Program-made: the position numbers and the translations under genes
Notes under the pieces: generated by a model
Told to the model about the DNA's origin: nothing
What the model saw: only the letters and a program-made list of their open reading frames with translations
Databases searched by the model: none
DNA from: Mucilaginibacter sp. cycad4
GTDB taxonomy: Bacteria > Bacteroidota > Bacteroidia > Sphingobacteriales > Sphingobacteriaceae
Length of the DNA: 64,000 nucleotides
Direction: 5' to 3'
Assembly (NCBI RefSeq): GCF_034263275.1
Contig: NZ_CP139559.1
Location: forward strand, 124,001-188,000
Shown here: in pieces, positions 16,232 through 24,199 of the stretch
Layout: every line of letters starts with the position of its first letter
Position numbering within the stretch: position 1 is the first letter of the stretch

Positions 16232-17563
16232 TTAAGTGAAGTCTGGTTCGCGGTCAAATATGAGGAATACACTGGTGCCCTGATCTCTTACCGAGTCTAT
16301 TTTTACCCTGATGCTATGAAAAGCGGTAATGCTTTTTACAATGGCTAAACCAAGGCCATAACTTTCCTTTTCTTCAGTTTCAAATTTTTCAAAACGGTTA
16401 AAAGCATTTTCTATTTGTTGCTGGTCCATACCCGGGCCTGTATCAGTAATTTCAAGTATATAAATATCATCCTTAAGCTCATCGGCAATGGTAATACTGC
16501 CTTTGGGCTTATTGTACTTGATAGCGTTGTTAATGAGATTGAACAACAGGGTGTGCATCAGCGGGCGGTTACCCATAATGGAGTAAATATATTTGATATT
16601 GTTGTTGAAAGTGAGGTGTTTTTCTTCCAGCCGGTCTTCCAGTTCTTCCTGGATCTCCATAATTACACCTGCTATCATTACCACATCGGTTTTGGCATAT
16701 TGGTTATTTTCAACTTTCGAGATCAGCAGCAGGCTATTAATGATAGATTTAAGCCGGTTTAATGTTTTCAGCGAAGCGTGCATTTTGTTTTCGCTGGCTT
16801 CGCTAAGTTCTTCGTGTAATAAAATATTCTCCAGCCGCGAGCTGATAATTGATATGGGGGTAAGTAACTCGTGCGATACATTGGCAATAAACTGTTTTTC
16901 CAGAGCAAACAGGTTACTGATTTTTTTCATGAGCGTGCTGATACTGTCATCAAGCAATTCAAAATCCTGAGTGGTAGTCTGGATCTTTTCGTAATCAAAG
17001 TTCATTGGATCATTTACTTTGATCAGTTTGCGGTCGATGATCTTATAAAAGGGGGCAAGCAAAAATTTGGTGAACACCAGGTCACTTACCAGCGTAAGGG
17101 CAAGTGCTATCACCAGTGTTAAAAGGGTAAATCGTTTAATGATGGATTTTAATTCCTCAATGGAGGTAATTGACACGCCAATTTCAAGCAGATAGGTATG
17201 GTTATTAAAATTAAACTGGTGAGTCAGGATACGATAAGTTTGCGTGACCAGGTCACTGGTACGGGTTTCGGTTGTGAACTTTACAGCTTTGGTTTCGGTG
17301 GGCTCAAATTTAACAGGTGTTATAATAATGAACTCCTCTTTTAAAATATTATAATCGGTATAAGGCTTTTGATTAGCAAGCTTGCTGTTGATCTCTTTTG
17401 AGCTGAGATTTTTAAGCGTTTCCCTTTCATTTTCCTCAAGCCTGAGCTCTACATGATTATACGAGATCTTCTCGATAGAAAGCAGGATAAGCAGGCCAGT
17501 GAAAAGTATGATGGCTAACTTGGTTAACGTATTGTAAAGGGCCAGTTTTACCTGTAATTTCAT
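16232..17563 (-). CDS. Sensor histidine kinase
   Basis: 443 aa membrane kinase. Two transmembrane helices (about residues 10-30 and 145-168) flank an extracytoplasmic sensor loop of about 115 residues. Then comes a short linker without a clear HAMP domain. HisKA H-box QFIANVSHELLTPIS (His231), N-box NLINNAIKYN (Asn346), G1 DTGPGM (374-379) and G2 GLGLAIVK (403-410) are all present. It phosphorylates the response regulator encoded 13 bp upstream. The signal is unknown. The order regulator-kinase and one shared terminator point to a two-gene operon. Confidence 0.95.
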   Translation of the reverse strand: MKLQVKLALYNTLTKLAIILFTGLLILLSIEKISYNHVELRLEENERETLKNLSSKEINSKLANQKPYTDYNILKEEFIIITPVKFEPTETKAVKFTTETRTSDLVTQTYRILTHQFNFNNHTYLLEIGVSITSIEELKSIIKRFTLLTLVIALALTLVSDLVFTKFLLAPFYKIIDRKLIKVNDPMNFDYEKIQTTTQDFELLDDSISTLMKKISNLFALEKQFIANVSHELLTPISIISSRLENILLHEELSEASENKMHASLKTLNRLKSIINSLLLISKVENNQYAKTDVVMIAGVIMEIQEELEDRLEEKHLTFNNNIKYIYSIMGNRPLMHTLLFNLINNAIKYNKPKGSITIADELKDDIYILEITDTGPGMDQQQIENAFNRFEKFETEEKESYGLGLAIVKSITAFHSIRVKIDSVRDQGTSVFLIFDREPDFT

Positions 17564-17576
17564 GAGGCTGTTAATT

Positions 17577-18254
17577 TCAGATGTTGATACGGTAGCCGAT
17601 ACTCCTTACGGTTTCAAACCAATCGATAGGAATATATGCCGATAGCTTTTTACGCAGATTTTTAACGTGAACATCCACAAAGTTGGAGTCGGAATTTATT
17701 TCCAGCACATCGCCCCAAACATGTTCGGTAAGGTTGGTGCGCGATATCACCCTGTTTTTGTTAAGTACCAGGTAGTTGAAAATCTCAAACTCTTTTTTGG
17801 TGAGGGTTATACGCTCATCATTGTAAGTAACGGTACGGTTTTGTATATTGATCTTTAAGCCTTTTACATTAATGTCATTACTTTCCAGGCGGTGTTTGCG
17901 GCGGGTGATGGCGTGCATACGGGCTAATAGCTCGTTTAACGAAAACGGTTTTGCCAGGTAGTCATCGGCTCCCTGCTCAAGGCCCGATACCCGGTCGTCA
18001 ACAGCACCGCGGGCGGTGAGGATAATTACGGCATCTTCACGCTCGTTCATGCCTTTCAGCATTTTAAGCAGGTCAAAGCCATCACCGTCGGGCAAGCCCA
18101 GGTCGAGTAAGATAAAGTCGTAATTGTTTACAAAGATTTTTTCAGATGCCGATTTTTTGGTGCGGGCATGCTCAACGGTAAAACCTTCGTGGCTTAAAAA
18201 TTCATCAACTTCAAGCGCAAGGCCTTTTTCGTCTTCAACAATTAATACGTTCAT
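17577..18254 (-). CDS. OmpR/PhoB-family response regulator
   Basis: 225 aa from the ATG at 18254, which starts exactly at MNVLIVEDEKG. An upstream start would add 21 residues with no homology. Receiver domain: acidic pair Glu7/Asp8, phospho-acceptor Asp51 (LLDLGLPDGDG), Thr80 and Lys102. The C-terminal winged helix (about residues 125-225) shows LTKKEFEIFNYLVLNKNRVI and the wing RSIGYRINI. It is expected to bind DNA as a phosphorylated dimer. The target genes are not evident. Confidence 0.96.
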   Translation of the reverse strand: MNVLIVEDEKGLALEVDEFLSHEGFTVEHARTKKSASEKIFVNNYDFILLDLGLPDGDGFDLLKMLKGMNEREDAVIILTARGAVDDRVSGLEQGADDYLAKPFSLNELLARMHAITRRKHRLESNDINVKGLKINIQNRTVTYNDERITLTKKEFEIFNYLVLNKNRVISRTNLTEHVWGDVLEINSDSNFVDVHVKNLRKKLSAYIPIDWFETVRSIGYRINI

Positions 18255-18466
18255 AATTGTGCATTTACAGGAACTATCAATAAGGGTTACAGGATCAGGA
18301 TTATTCACGGCAGGCAAAGTACCGTACCGAAGATTAATAAAGTATGAAGATAGGTTTTTATAGCTGCCTGTAAAGTGTCATTTTTTAAATCTTGCGTTTA
18401 AATTAAAAAAGCGCAAATCAATTTGCGCCGATTGGTGTTACAAACTAAAAGCTACCACTTCATTGT

Positions 18467-19960
18467 ATGAGACTTTCTATCGAACGCAAACCCATCCGGG
18501 TAAATCCAGATCCGAAACGTGTAATAGCAAGATTTTTTTTTAATGGGAACGACCGTGCCAAAGAGGTTATTGAGCGTGTAATGCTAATCAGCGAAGATGA
18601 TGCTTTTGGCATTGTATCGCCCTTGCTGCAGGAGTATTCCAAAAGGCACCGCAATATTACCCGTGTGCTCAACAGGCATTGCAGCAAGCTTAAACCCTTG
18701 TTTTTAGAGCTTAATATTGATTTTGATACGCTTACCGTTTATCGCAAGCTGCTTATAGGCTCTTATTTTACGCATGAGTATTCCATAGAATCGGCCGCCT
18801 TCTTTAATCCCTCGATAGTGGAAGATCCTGACCAAACCGAGCTTGAGGACGGCCAGCGCAGGGTGATCATCAGTTTCCGGGCTGTAGGCGAGGGGCATAT
18901 CTCTTCCATAACTTTTCGCCGGGCCTGGATAGATAAGGATAACAACATCAGCATACAACCCGCCGGCAGCTATATTGATGAAGCCGAAATTGTGAGGAAT
19001 GCCGTTTATAATAAAAAGCTTTTTTTTGAAAAAGCAGCCATCACCCAAATCAATATTGATGTTATAAGCGAGCTGGAGTCAAAGCTTGATCATCACTTTG
19101 AGTACGCCAACCTGCGCAGGATCATTATGGACTCGCAAAAACTACAGGAAGACGACATGAAGCGGCTGGAGTACGATAAGGTACTTTGGCTTGCAGACTC
19201 CTATTATGAAATTGTTTTTTCATTGGATACCGATATTTCCGACAGGGTGATCTTCCCGATATCCGAATATGAACGTAAGGGTATTGAGGATGCCCGTTTT
19301 GTACAGTTTACCAATGATGACGGCAGTAAACTGTACTATGCTACCTATACAGCCTACGACGGCTCGCTGATTATGCCCAAACTGCTGCAAACAACCGATT
19401 TTTATAATTTTAAGATCATGCCTTTGTATGGGGCCGGCGCGCAAAATAAGAACCTGGCCCTGTTTCCGCGCAAGGTGAACGGCAAATATGTGATGATATC
19501 GCGGATAGACGGCTGTAATAACTATATCATGTACTCGGATAAGATCAATATCTGGGAAAAGCCGGTGATGCTGCAGCAGCCTAAATTTAGCTGGGAGTTT
19601 GTACAGATAGGCAATTGCGGTTCGCCCATTGAAACACCCGACGGATGGATCATGATAACCCACGGCGTTGGCCCCATGCGCCGTTATGTACTGGGTGCAA
19701 GCCTGCTTAAACTGGATGACCCAACGGTTGAGATTGGCCGCCTGCACGAGCCATTGCTGATCCCCAACAGTGATGAACGGGAAGGCTATGTACCCAATGT
19801 GCTTTATTCATGCGGGGTAATTGTGCACAACAATAAACTTATTATCCCTTACGGTGTTTCCGACTCGTCAACCGCCTTTGCCGAGGTATGTTTAGATGAG
19901 CTTTTGAATAAGCTGAAAGCCGGAGAAGAGCTTAATGCTGAAAGCAGAAAGCTATCATAA
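18467..19960 (+). CDS. Glycoside hydrolase family 130-type enzyme (mannoside phosphorylase/hydrolase)
   Basis: 497 aa, cytoplasmic, no signal peptide. The five-bladed propeller region has GH130-like motifs: FFNPSIVEDP, ISFRAVGEGHISSITFRR, KGIEDARFVQF, CGSPIETPDGW and THGVGPMRRYVLGA. The N-terminal ~100 residues are a helical extension seen in some GH130 members. The family acts on beta-mannosides, mostly by phosphorolysis. Substrate is inference. Similar enzymes often sit beside glycosyltransferases such as those at 36229 and 38506, which here are 16 kb away. Confidence 0.82.
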   Translation: MRLSIERKPIRVNPDPKRVIARFFFNGNDRAKEVIERVMLISEDDAFGIVSPLLQEYSKRHRNITRVLNRHCSKLKPLFLELNIDFDTLTVYRKLLIGSYFTHEYSIESAAFFNPSIVEDPDQTELEDGQRRVIISFRAVGEGHISSITFRRAWIDKDNNISIQPAGSYIDEAEIVRNAVYNKKLFFEKAAITQINIDVISELESKLDHHFEYANLRRIIMDSQKLQEDDMKRLEYDKVLWLADSYYEIVFSLDTDISDRVIFPISEYERKGIEDARFVQFTNDDGSKLYYATYTAYDGSLIMPKLLQTTDFYNFKIMPLYGAGAQNKNLALFPRKVNGKYVMISRIDGCNNYIMYSDKINIWEKPVMLQQPKFSWEFVQIGNCGSPIETPDGWIMITHGVGPMRRYVLGASLLKLDDPTVEIGRLHEPLLIPNSDEREGYVPNVLYSCGVIVHNNKLIIPYGVSDSSTAFAEVCLDELLNKLKAGEELNAESRKLS

Positions 19961-19978
19961 AGGAATTTCTACATCCGG

Positions 19979-20057
19979 CGTCGCGAGGTACGAAGCAATC
20001 CGAAACCCTACAGATCGAACCTGCAAATCGGTGGATTGCGCATGCCATATAATGACG
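19979..20057. repeat. Degenerate palindromic repeat with CGAAGCAATC core
   Basis: Left part CGTCGCGAGGTACGAAGCAA and right part GGATTGCGCATGCC with ATAATGACG. It is a decayed copy of the 16028-16104 element. The 19961-20237 gap otherwise shows only AT-rich sequence. Confidence 0.5.
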
Positions 20058-20237
20058 TTTTTTTGTGCAAAATCGAGGGGAAAAATGAATTCTACACTGT
20101 GAAAATTTTTAGCCTTAAGCTTTTTGCCTTTGGCTTTAAGCTTTCTTAAGTGTTGATTATAAGTCATTTAACTTTCATGTAAATCTCATAATGTATTATT
20201 AGTTAAAACTTATTCTTCTTTTTCAAGTTAAATAAAT

Positions 20238-20906
20238 ATGAAAAAGATAATTTTAAGCTTAAGCATAATGCTGTTTTCGCTTGCAGGTTTTAGCCAGGCA
20301 CTTAAACCTGTAAAGATAGATAGCCTCGTCACGGTTTCGCTACCCGAAGGCTTTACTAAAAAGGATACATTAGGTCAGCAGATATACCAGGGTACTGCAT
20401 CATTAGGTAATATTCTTGTTTTGCGCGTGCCAAACGCTAATACAAAACCTTTGAATAAAGAGAGCGACTTGAAAGATGTATTTAAAACCTACATCAAAGG
20501 TATCCAAAAACAATCTGTTAATGGCAGTGTAATGTATCCGCGTGATACCACTATCGGTAAACTGGAAGGAAAGGTGTTCACCCTCAGGATTGATAACAGC
20601 GGTTCAACCGGCGAATCTCCGGAGTTAAGAAATTTTATCCTGTTATATACCCAGGACGTCACCTACACTTTTGAATATAACTATCCGGAGCAACGACTTG
20701 ACCTGACAAAGGCCGAGCTGAAACAATTTTCGGGTTCTATCAAAATCGCGCCTACTTTGGATCGCCGCGATCAGTATTTGTCTGACGCAAAAGGCATGTC
20801 TGCCCCGGCCAAAATAGGGATTTATGGTGGCGGCGCCGTTATAATACTGATTATCGTATTAACCGTTATCAAACGTAAAAACAGTCAGCTGGAAGCCGGA
20901 GTTTAA
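20238..20906 (+). CDS. Exported protein with C-terminal membrane anchor, function unknown
   Basis: 222 aa, not recognised. It has a clear signal peptide (MKKIILSLSIMLFSLAGFSQ), a soluble region of about 170 residues, and one C-terminal helix (about residues 192-212, IGIYGGGAVIILIIVLTVI) followed by a short basic tail. The soluble part is predicted extracytoplasmic with the C-terminus inside. It has alternating strands (VTVSLPEGFTKKD, VFTLRIDNSG) resembling small proteins that clear or bind something at the membrane, but no motif is decisive. Its stop codon overlaps the end of the convergent PAP2 gene by four bases. Confidence 0.7.
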   Translation: MKKIILSLSIMLFSLAGFSQALKPVKIDSLVTVSLPEGFTKKDTLGQQIYQGTASLGNILVLRVPNANTKPLNKESDLKDVFKTYIKGIQKQSVNGSVMYPRDTTIGKLEGKVFTLRIDNSGSTGESPELRNFILLYTQDVTYTFEYNYPEQRLDLTKAELKQFSGSIKIAPTLDRRDQYLSDAKGMSAPAKIGIYGGGAVIILIIVLTVIKRKNSQLEAGV

Positions 20907-21586
20907 TTAGCAACCGGGGCTTTTTTGAAAATGCTGTCAAGCAGGCCCCTGTTCCATTTGGCCGAATTGATGAACTGTTTTCCATCAAGCCAGGTTAACC
21001 AAAATATAGTAACAAACACACCAATAGCCGAGCCGGCAAGCACGTCTTCATAAAAGTGCTCGGTTAAATAAATTCGTGAATAGCCAACCATCATGGCAAC
21101 AAACAAGGCTGGGATTCCCCAGCCTTTGTTTTTACAAAGGTACGTTATTACCAGCGCCGCCGAAAAAGCACTCACCGTATGTCCGGATGGAAAACTGTAT
21201 TTCTCCAATATATAAACGCCTTCTACCGTATGTACCCTGGTCCACTCGCTGGCAAAGTATAGCTTTGGCCGGGGAGCAATATAAATGTATTTAAGAATTT
21301 GGGCCGCGATGGACGTTATGGCATAACTTGAGGCCATTAACAGCCAGCTGCGGTAACTGAATAAAAGCATAGCAAGTGATACTATCACGGCTGTGGTGCC
21401 GTCGCCGATGTCTGTAACATAAGGCTCAATGGTATCGAGCCATGGTTGGTGCCAACCGTTTACAGTAAAAAAAATAGCCTCACGGGTACATAACAGTTTA
21501 ACGATCAGACAGGCCGATAAAACGATAAGGTAAAGGATAAAAAAAGGGCGGATCCTGTACAAAACGTCTTTTATTCCTATCTTCAT
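20903..21586 (-). CDS. PAP2-family membrane phosphatase
   Basis: 227 aa with about six hydrophobic helices. All three PAP2 motifs are intact: K-x6-RP (KYIYIAPRP), PSGH (YSFPSGHTVSAFSA) and SR-x5-H-x3-D (SRIYLTEHFYEDVLAG). Members dephosphorylate lipid phosphates such as undecaprenyl pyrophosphate, phosphatidate or lipid A; which one is not clear here. The gene converges on the unknown exported protein with a 4-bp overlap of 3' ends and diverges from the permease at 21667. Confidence 0.92.
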   Translation of the reverse strand: MKIGIKDVLYRIRPFFILYLIVLSACLIVKLLCTREAIFFTVNGWHQPWLDTIEPYVTDIGDGTTAVIVSLAMLLFSYRSWLLMASSYAITSIAAQILKYIYIAPRPKLYFASEWTRVHTVEGVYILEKYSFPSGHTVSAFSAALVITYLCKNKGWGIPALFVAMMVGYSRIYLTEHFYEDVLAGSAIGVFVTIFWLTWLDGKQFINSAKWNRGLLDSIFKKAPVAN

Positions 21587-21628
21587 GTCGCAAAGTAAGC
21601 ATATACTTATTCAATGCAAAAAAATGAT

Positions 21629-21636
21629 TAATTTTG
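21629..21636 (+). promoter_or_regulatory. Candidate -7 box for the permease gene
   Basis: TAATTTTG matches TAnnTTTG, 30 nt upstream of the ATG. No -33 TTG is found at the usual distance. Confidence 0.35.
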
Positions 21637-21666
21637 AGATTGGTTAGCACTTATTAATTAAACTAC

Positions 21667-23601
21667 ATGTCGAAAAGTATCTTTCGTAAAAAGTCGGTAG
21701 CAAAAATTTTAAATGATGTTGAATGTGGTTTTAGTGATAGTGAGCATCCCGGTACAACGTCATCCCAACTCAAAAAAGAACTTAACGTAAAAGACCTCAC
21801 CCTTATGGGGATAGCCGCCGTTGTGGGGGCTGGTATATTTTCGACAATTGGTGAAGCATCATTTCACGGCGGCCCGGCGGTTTCCATCCTGTTTATTTTA
21901 ACTGCCGTTACCTGCGGATTTTCGGCCCTTTGTTATGCCGAGTTTGCCTCGCGTATCCCGGTTGCGGGTAGTGCATATACCTACGCTTATGCCTCTTTTG
22001 GCGAACTGATAGCATGGATCATTGGCTGGGACCTGTTAATGGAATACGCCATCGGTAACATTGCGGTAGCCATTTCCTGGAGTGGGTACTTTGTAAACCT
22101 GCTGGAGGGCTTTCATATCCATATGCCCAAATTCCTGACCATGGACTATGTTTCGGCCCTGCGCGGGCATGAGCAGGTTCAGGCAGCAGGGGCAAACCTC
22201 GCCGATATCAGTGATAAAGTAAAAGCCGAGGCACTGGCCTGGGATCAAGCGCCGGGCATAGGCAGTTTTAAGCTCATAGCTAATTTACCGGCCCTTTTAA
22301 TTGTTATCATCATCACTTACCTGGTTTATATTGGTATCCGCGAAACAAAAAAGGCCACTAATGCCATGGTAGTGCTTAAAATCGTGATCGTTATAGCGGT
22401 TATCGTAGTAGGCTTTTTTTATGTAACACCTGCAAACTGGCATCCATTTATGCCTAACGGTTTCAGCGGGGTTATGAAAGGCGTATCGGGGGTGTTTTTT
22501 GCCTACATCGGTTTTGATGCCATCTCAACCACTGCCGAAGAATGTGAAAGGCCCCAGCGCGACCTGCCCCGAGGCATGATCTACTCATTGATCATTTGTA
22601 CGGTATTATACATCCTGATAGCGCTGGTACTTACCGGTATGGTAAGCTATAAAGATTTGCAGGTCGGCGACCCATTGGCCTTTGTTTTTGCAAAAGTGGG
22701 TTTAAATAAGATAAGCTATGTAATCTCCATCAGCGCGGTTATCGCTACAGCCAGTGTATTGCTGATATTCCAGTTAGGCCAACCCAGGATCTGGATGAGC
22801 ATGAGCCGCGATGGCTTATTGCCCAAAGCATTTTCACGTATCCACCCAAAATATCAAACACCTGCTTTTGCCACGGTGGTGACCGGTTTTGTGGTTGCTG
22901 TGCCTGCGCTGTTCATGAACCTTACCGAGGTTACTGATTTAACCAGCATAGGTACCTTGTTTGCATTTGTACTGGTTTGCGGTGGTGTATTACTGCTTCC
23001 GCGCGAAGAGGCGGTTAAAGGTAAATTCCACCTGCCATATGTAAATGGCAAATTCATTATTCCAATTATCACGCTTATCATTTTGGGCTCAGTAGCTTAC
23101 TTTAAACCGGCTGCACAGGTTGAGATGATGCAGTTTAAAAAGCTTAAAGACAGAAGCGAGATTATTGATAACCTGGATGACAATGATAAACTCGCTTTAC
23201 TGAAAACCACTAATCAGCTTTACAACACCAACGTAGCCGCCCAGCCTGATTCGGCTAAAAAATATTTTAAGGATATAGAAGAAGATAAATTCAATACCGC
23301 GCTAAGGCAAACAAGCAGCATCAGCGATGCTAAAAAATATAACCTTGGTATTAACGGTTTTCTGTATAATTTCCCTAACTACCTTTTCTTTATCCTGATT
23401 ATCATCATTGCGGTTTACAGCTTTATTAAAAACTTTTCTCTCATCCCCGTTTTAGGGCTGATGAGCTGTTTTTACCTCATGACAGAGCTTGGCTACACCA
23501 ATTGGCTCAGGTTTTTAATTTGGCTGGTGATAGGCCTGGTAATTTATGCTACTTACAGCTATAAAAACAGCGTGCTGGGCAAAGAAGCTAAAACAGCGTA
23601 A
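21667..23601 (+). CDS. APC-superfamily amino acid permease
   Basis: 644 aa integral membrane protein with about 12-14 helices. The APC N-terminal motif LTLMGIAAVVGAGIFSTIGE (about residues 40-60) and the TM6-8 region FFAYIGFDAISTTAEECERP, then RDLPRGMIYS, are typical of cationic or general amino acid permeases. There is an extra hydrophilic stretch of about 50 residues (about 155-205) and a longer charged stretch near residues 490-560, before two final helices. Family members of about 480-500 residues lack these. Substrate is unknown. The next gene starts 4 bp after the stop. Confidence 0.92.
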   Translation: MSKSIFRKKSVAKILNDVECGFSDSEHPGTTSSQLKKELNVKDLTLMGIAAVVGAGIFSTIGEASFHGGPAVSILFILTAVTCGFSALCYAEFASRIPVAGSAYTYAYASFGELIAWIIGWDLLMEYAIGNIAVAISWSGYFVNLLEGFHIHMPKFLTMDYVSALRGHEQVQAAGANLADISDKVKAEALAWDQAPGIGSFKLIANLPALLIVIIITYLVYIGIRETKKATNAMVVLKIVIVIAVIVVGFFYVTPANWHPFMPNGFSGVMKGVSGVFFAYIGFDAISTTAEECERPQRDLPRGMIYSLIICTVLYILIALVLTGMVSYKDLQVGDPLAFVFAKVGLNKISYVISISAVIATASVLLIFQLGQPRIWMSMSRDGLLPKAFSRIHPKYQTPAFATVVTGFVVAVPALFMNLTEVTDLTSIGTLFAFVLVCGGVLLLPREEAVKGKFHLPYVNGKFIIPIITLIILGSVAYFKPAAQVEMMQFKKLKDRSEIIDNLDDNDKLALLKTTNQLYNTNVAAQPDSAKKYFKDIEEDKFNTALRQTSSISDAKKYNLGINGFLYNFPNYLFFILIIIIAVYSFIKNFSLIPVLGLMSCFYLMTELGYTNWLRFLIWLVIGLVIYATYSYKNSVLGKEAKTA

Positions 23602-23605
23602 TGTT

Positions 23606-24019
23606 ATGTGGACCTGCCCCTTATGCGAACGTGAATTTACTGCCACAAACCAGGTGCATTCATGCCGCGACAGGGAGCTATCGGAAGCGCTAAGCGGCAA
23701 CCCCCCCCATACCATAGCGCTGTTTGACCATTTGGTTGACGAGTACCTGCAAATTGCCGAAATTAAAGTGTATCCTACCAAAAGTATGATAGCTTTGGGA
23801 GCAAGGGTAAACTTTGCTTATGTTACCCAATTAGGTAAAAACTTTATTGATGTTGTATTTTCCTTTAAACAGGTTTATGACGATAACCTGTGCTTCAGCA
23901 AAATAAAACAGGTGCCCGGCACCGATCAGTATAATCACTACTTCAGGATGTATTTTAAGGAAGATATTAATGATGAAGTAAGGAAGTATATGCGGATGGC
24001 CTGGGAGAACGGATTATAA
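23606..24019 (+). CDS. DUF5655-like protein with N-terminal CxxC zinc-ribbon-like start
   Basis: 137 aa. The ATG at 23606 (MWTCPLCEREF) is preferred over a start inside the permease gene. An N-terminal CPLC...HSC pattern may bind zinc. The following domain (LFDHLVDEYLQIAEIKVYPT, KSMIALGARVNFAYV) matches my memory of DUF5655, a small domain of unknown function seen in many environmental bacteria. It is probably co-transcribed with the permease. A role with the permease is not implied beyond position. Confidence 0.72.
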   Translation: MWTCPLCEREFTATNQVHSCRDRELSEALSGNPPHTIALFDHLVDEYLQIAEIKVYPTKSMIALGARVNFAYVTQLGKNFIDVVFSFKQVYDDNLCFSKIKQVPGTDQYNHYFRMYFKEDINDEVRKYMRMAWENGL

Positions 24020-24028
24020 AAATGTAAA

Positions 24029-24137
24029 CTACCGCTGGCTTTCAGCCTGTGGGTGGCGCGCGGTAAGCTTTCAGCTTACACTCTTGAGCTGAAAGCTCAA
24101 ACCATGGTAAACCACGGGCTGAAAGCCCGCGGCAGAT
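24029..24137. repeat. Inverted-repeat element, CTGCCGCGGG family (variant)
   Basis: The ends ACTACCGCTGGCTTTCAGCC (left) and, read on the minus strand, CTGCCGCGGGCTTTCAGCCC (right) are near-complementary. Inside are two further palindromes built on AGCTTTCAGCT/AGCTGAAAGCT. It is related by its terminal CTGCCGCGGG to the elements at 39522 and 62803. Confidence 0.6.
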
Positions 24138-24143
24138 TGTTTT

Positions 24144-24186
24144 AAATAAGAAAAGGCTCCAGGATTCCTGGAGCCTTTTCTTATTT
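24144..24186. terminator. Bidirectional terminator between the DUF5655 gene and kup
   Basis: Near-perfect 43-bp palindrome: AAATAAGAAAAGGCTCCAGG and its complement around a single central T. It has A-runs on one side and T-runs on the other, so it serves both convergent genes. Confidence 0.85.
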
Positions 24187-24199
24187 ATTAAGCTACTTT

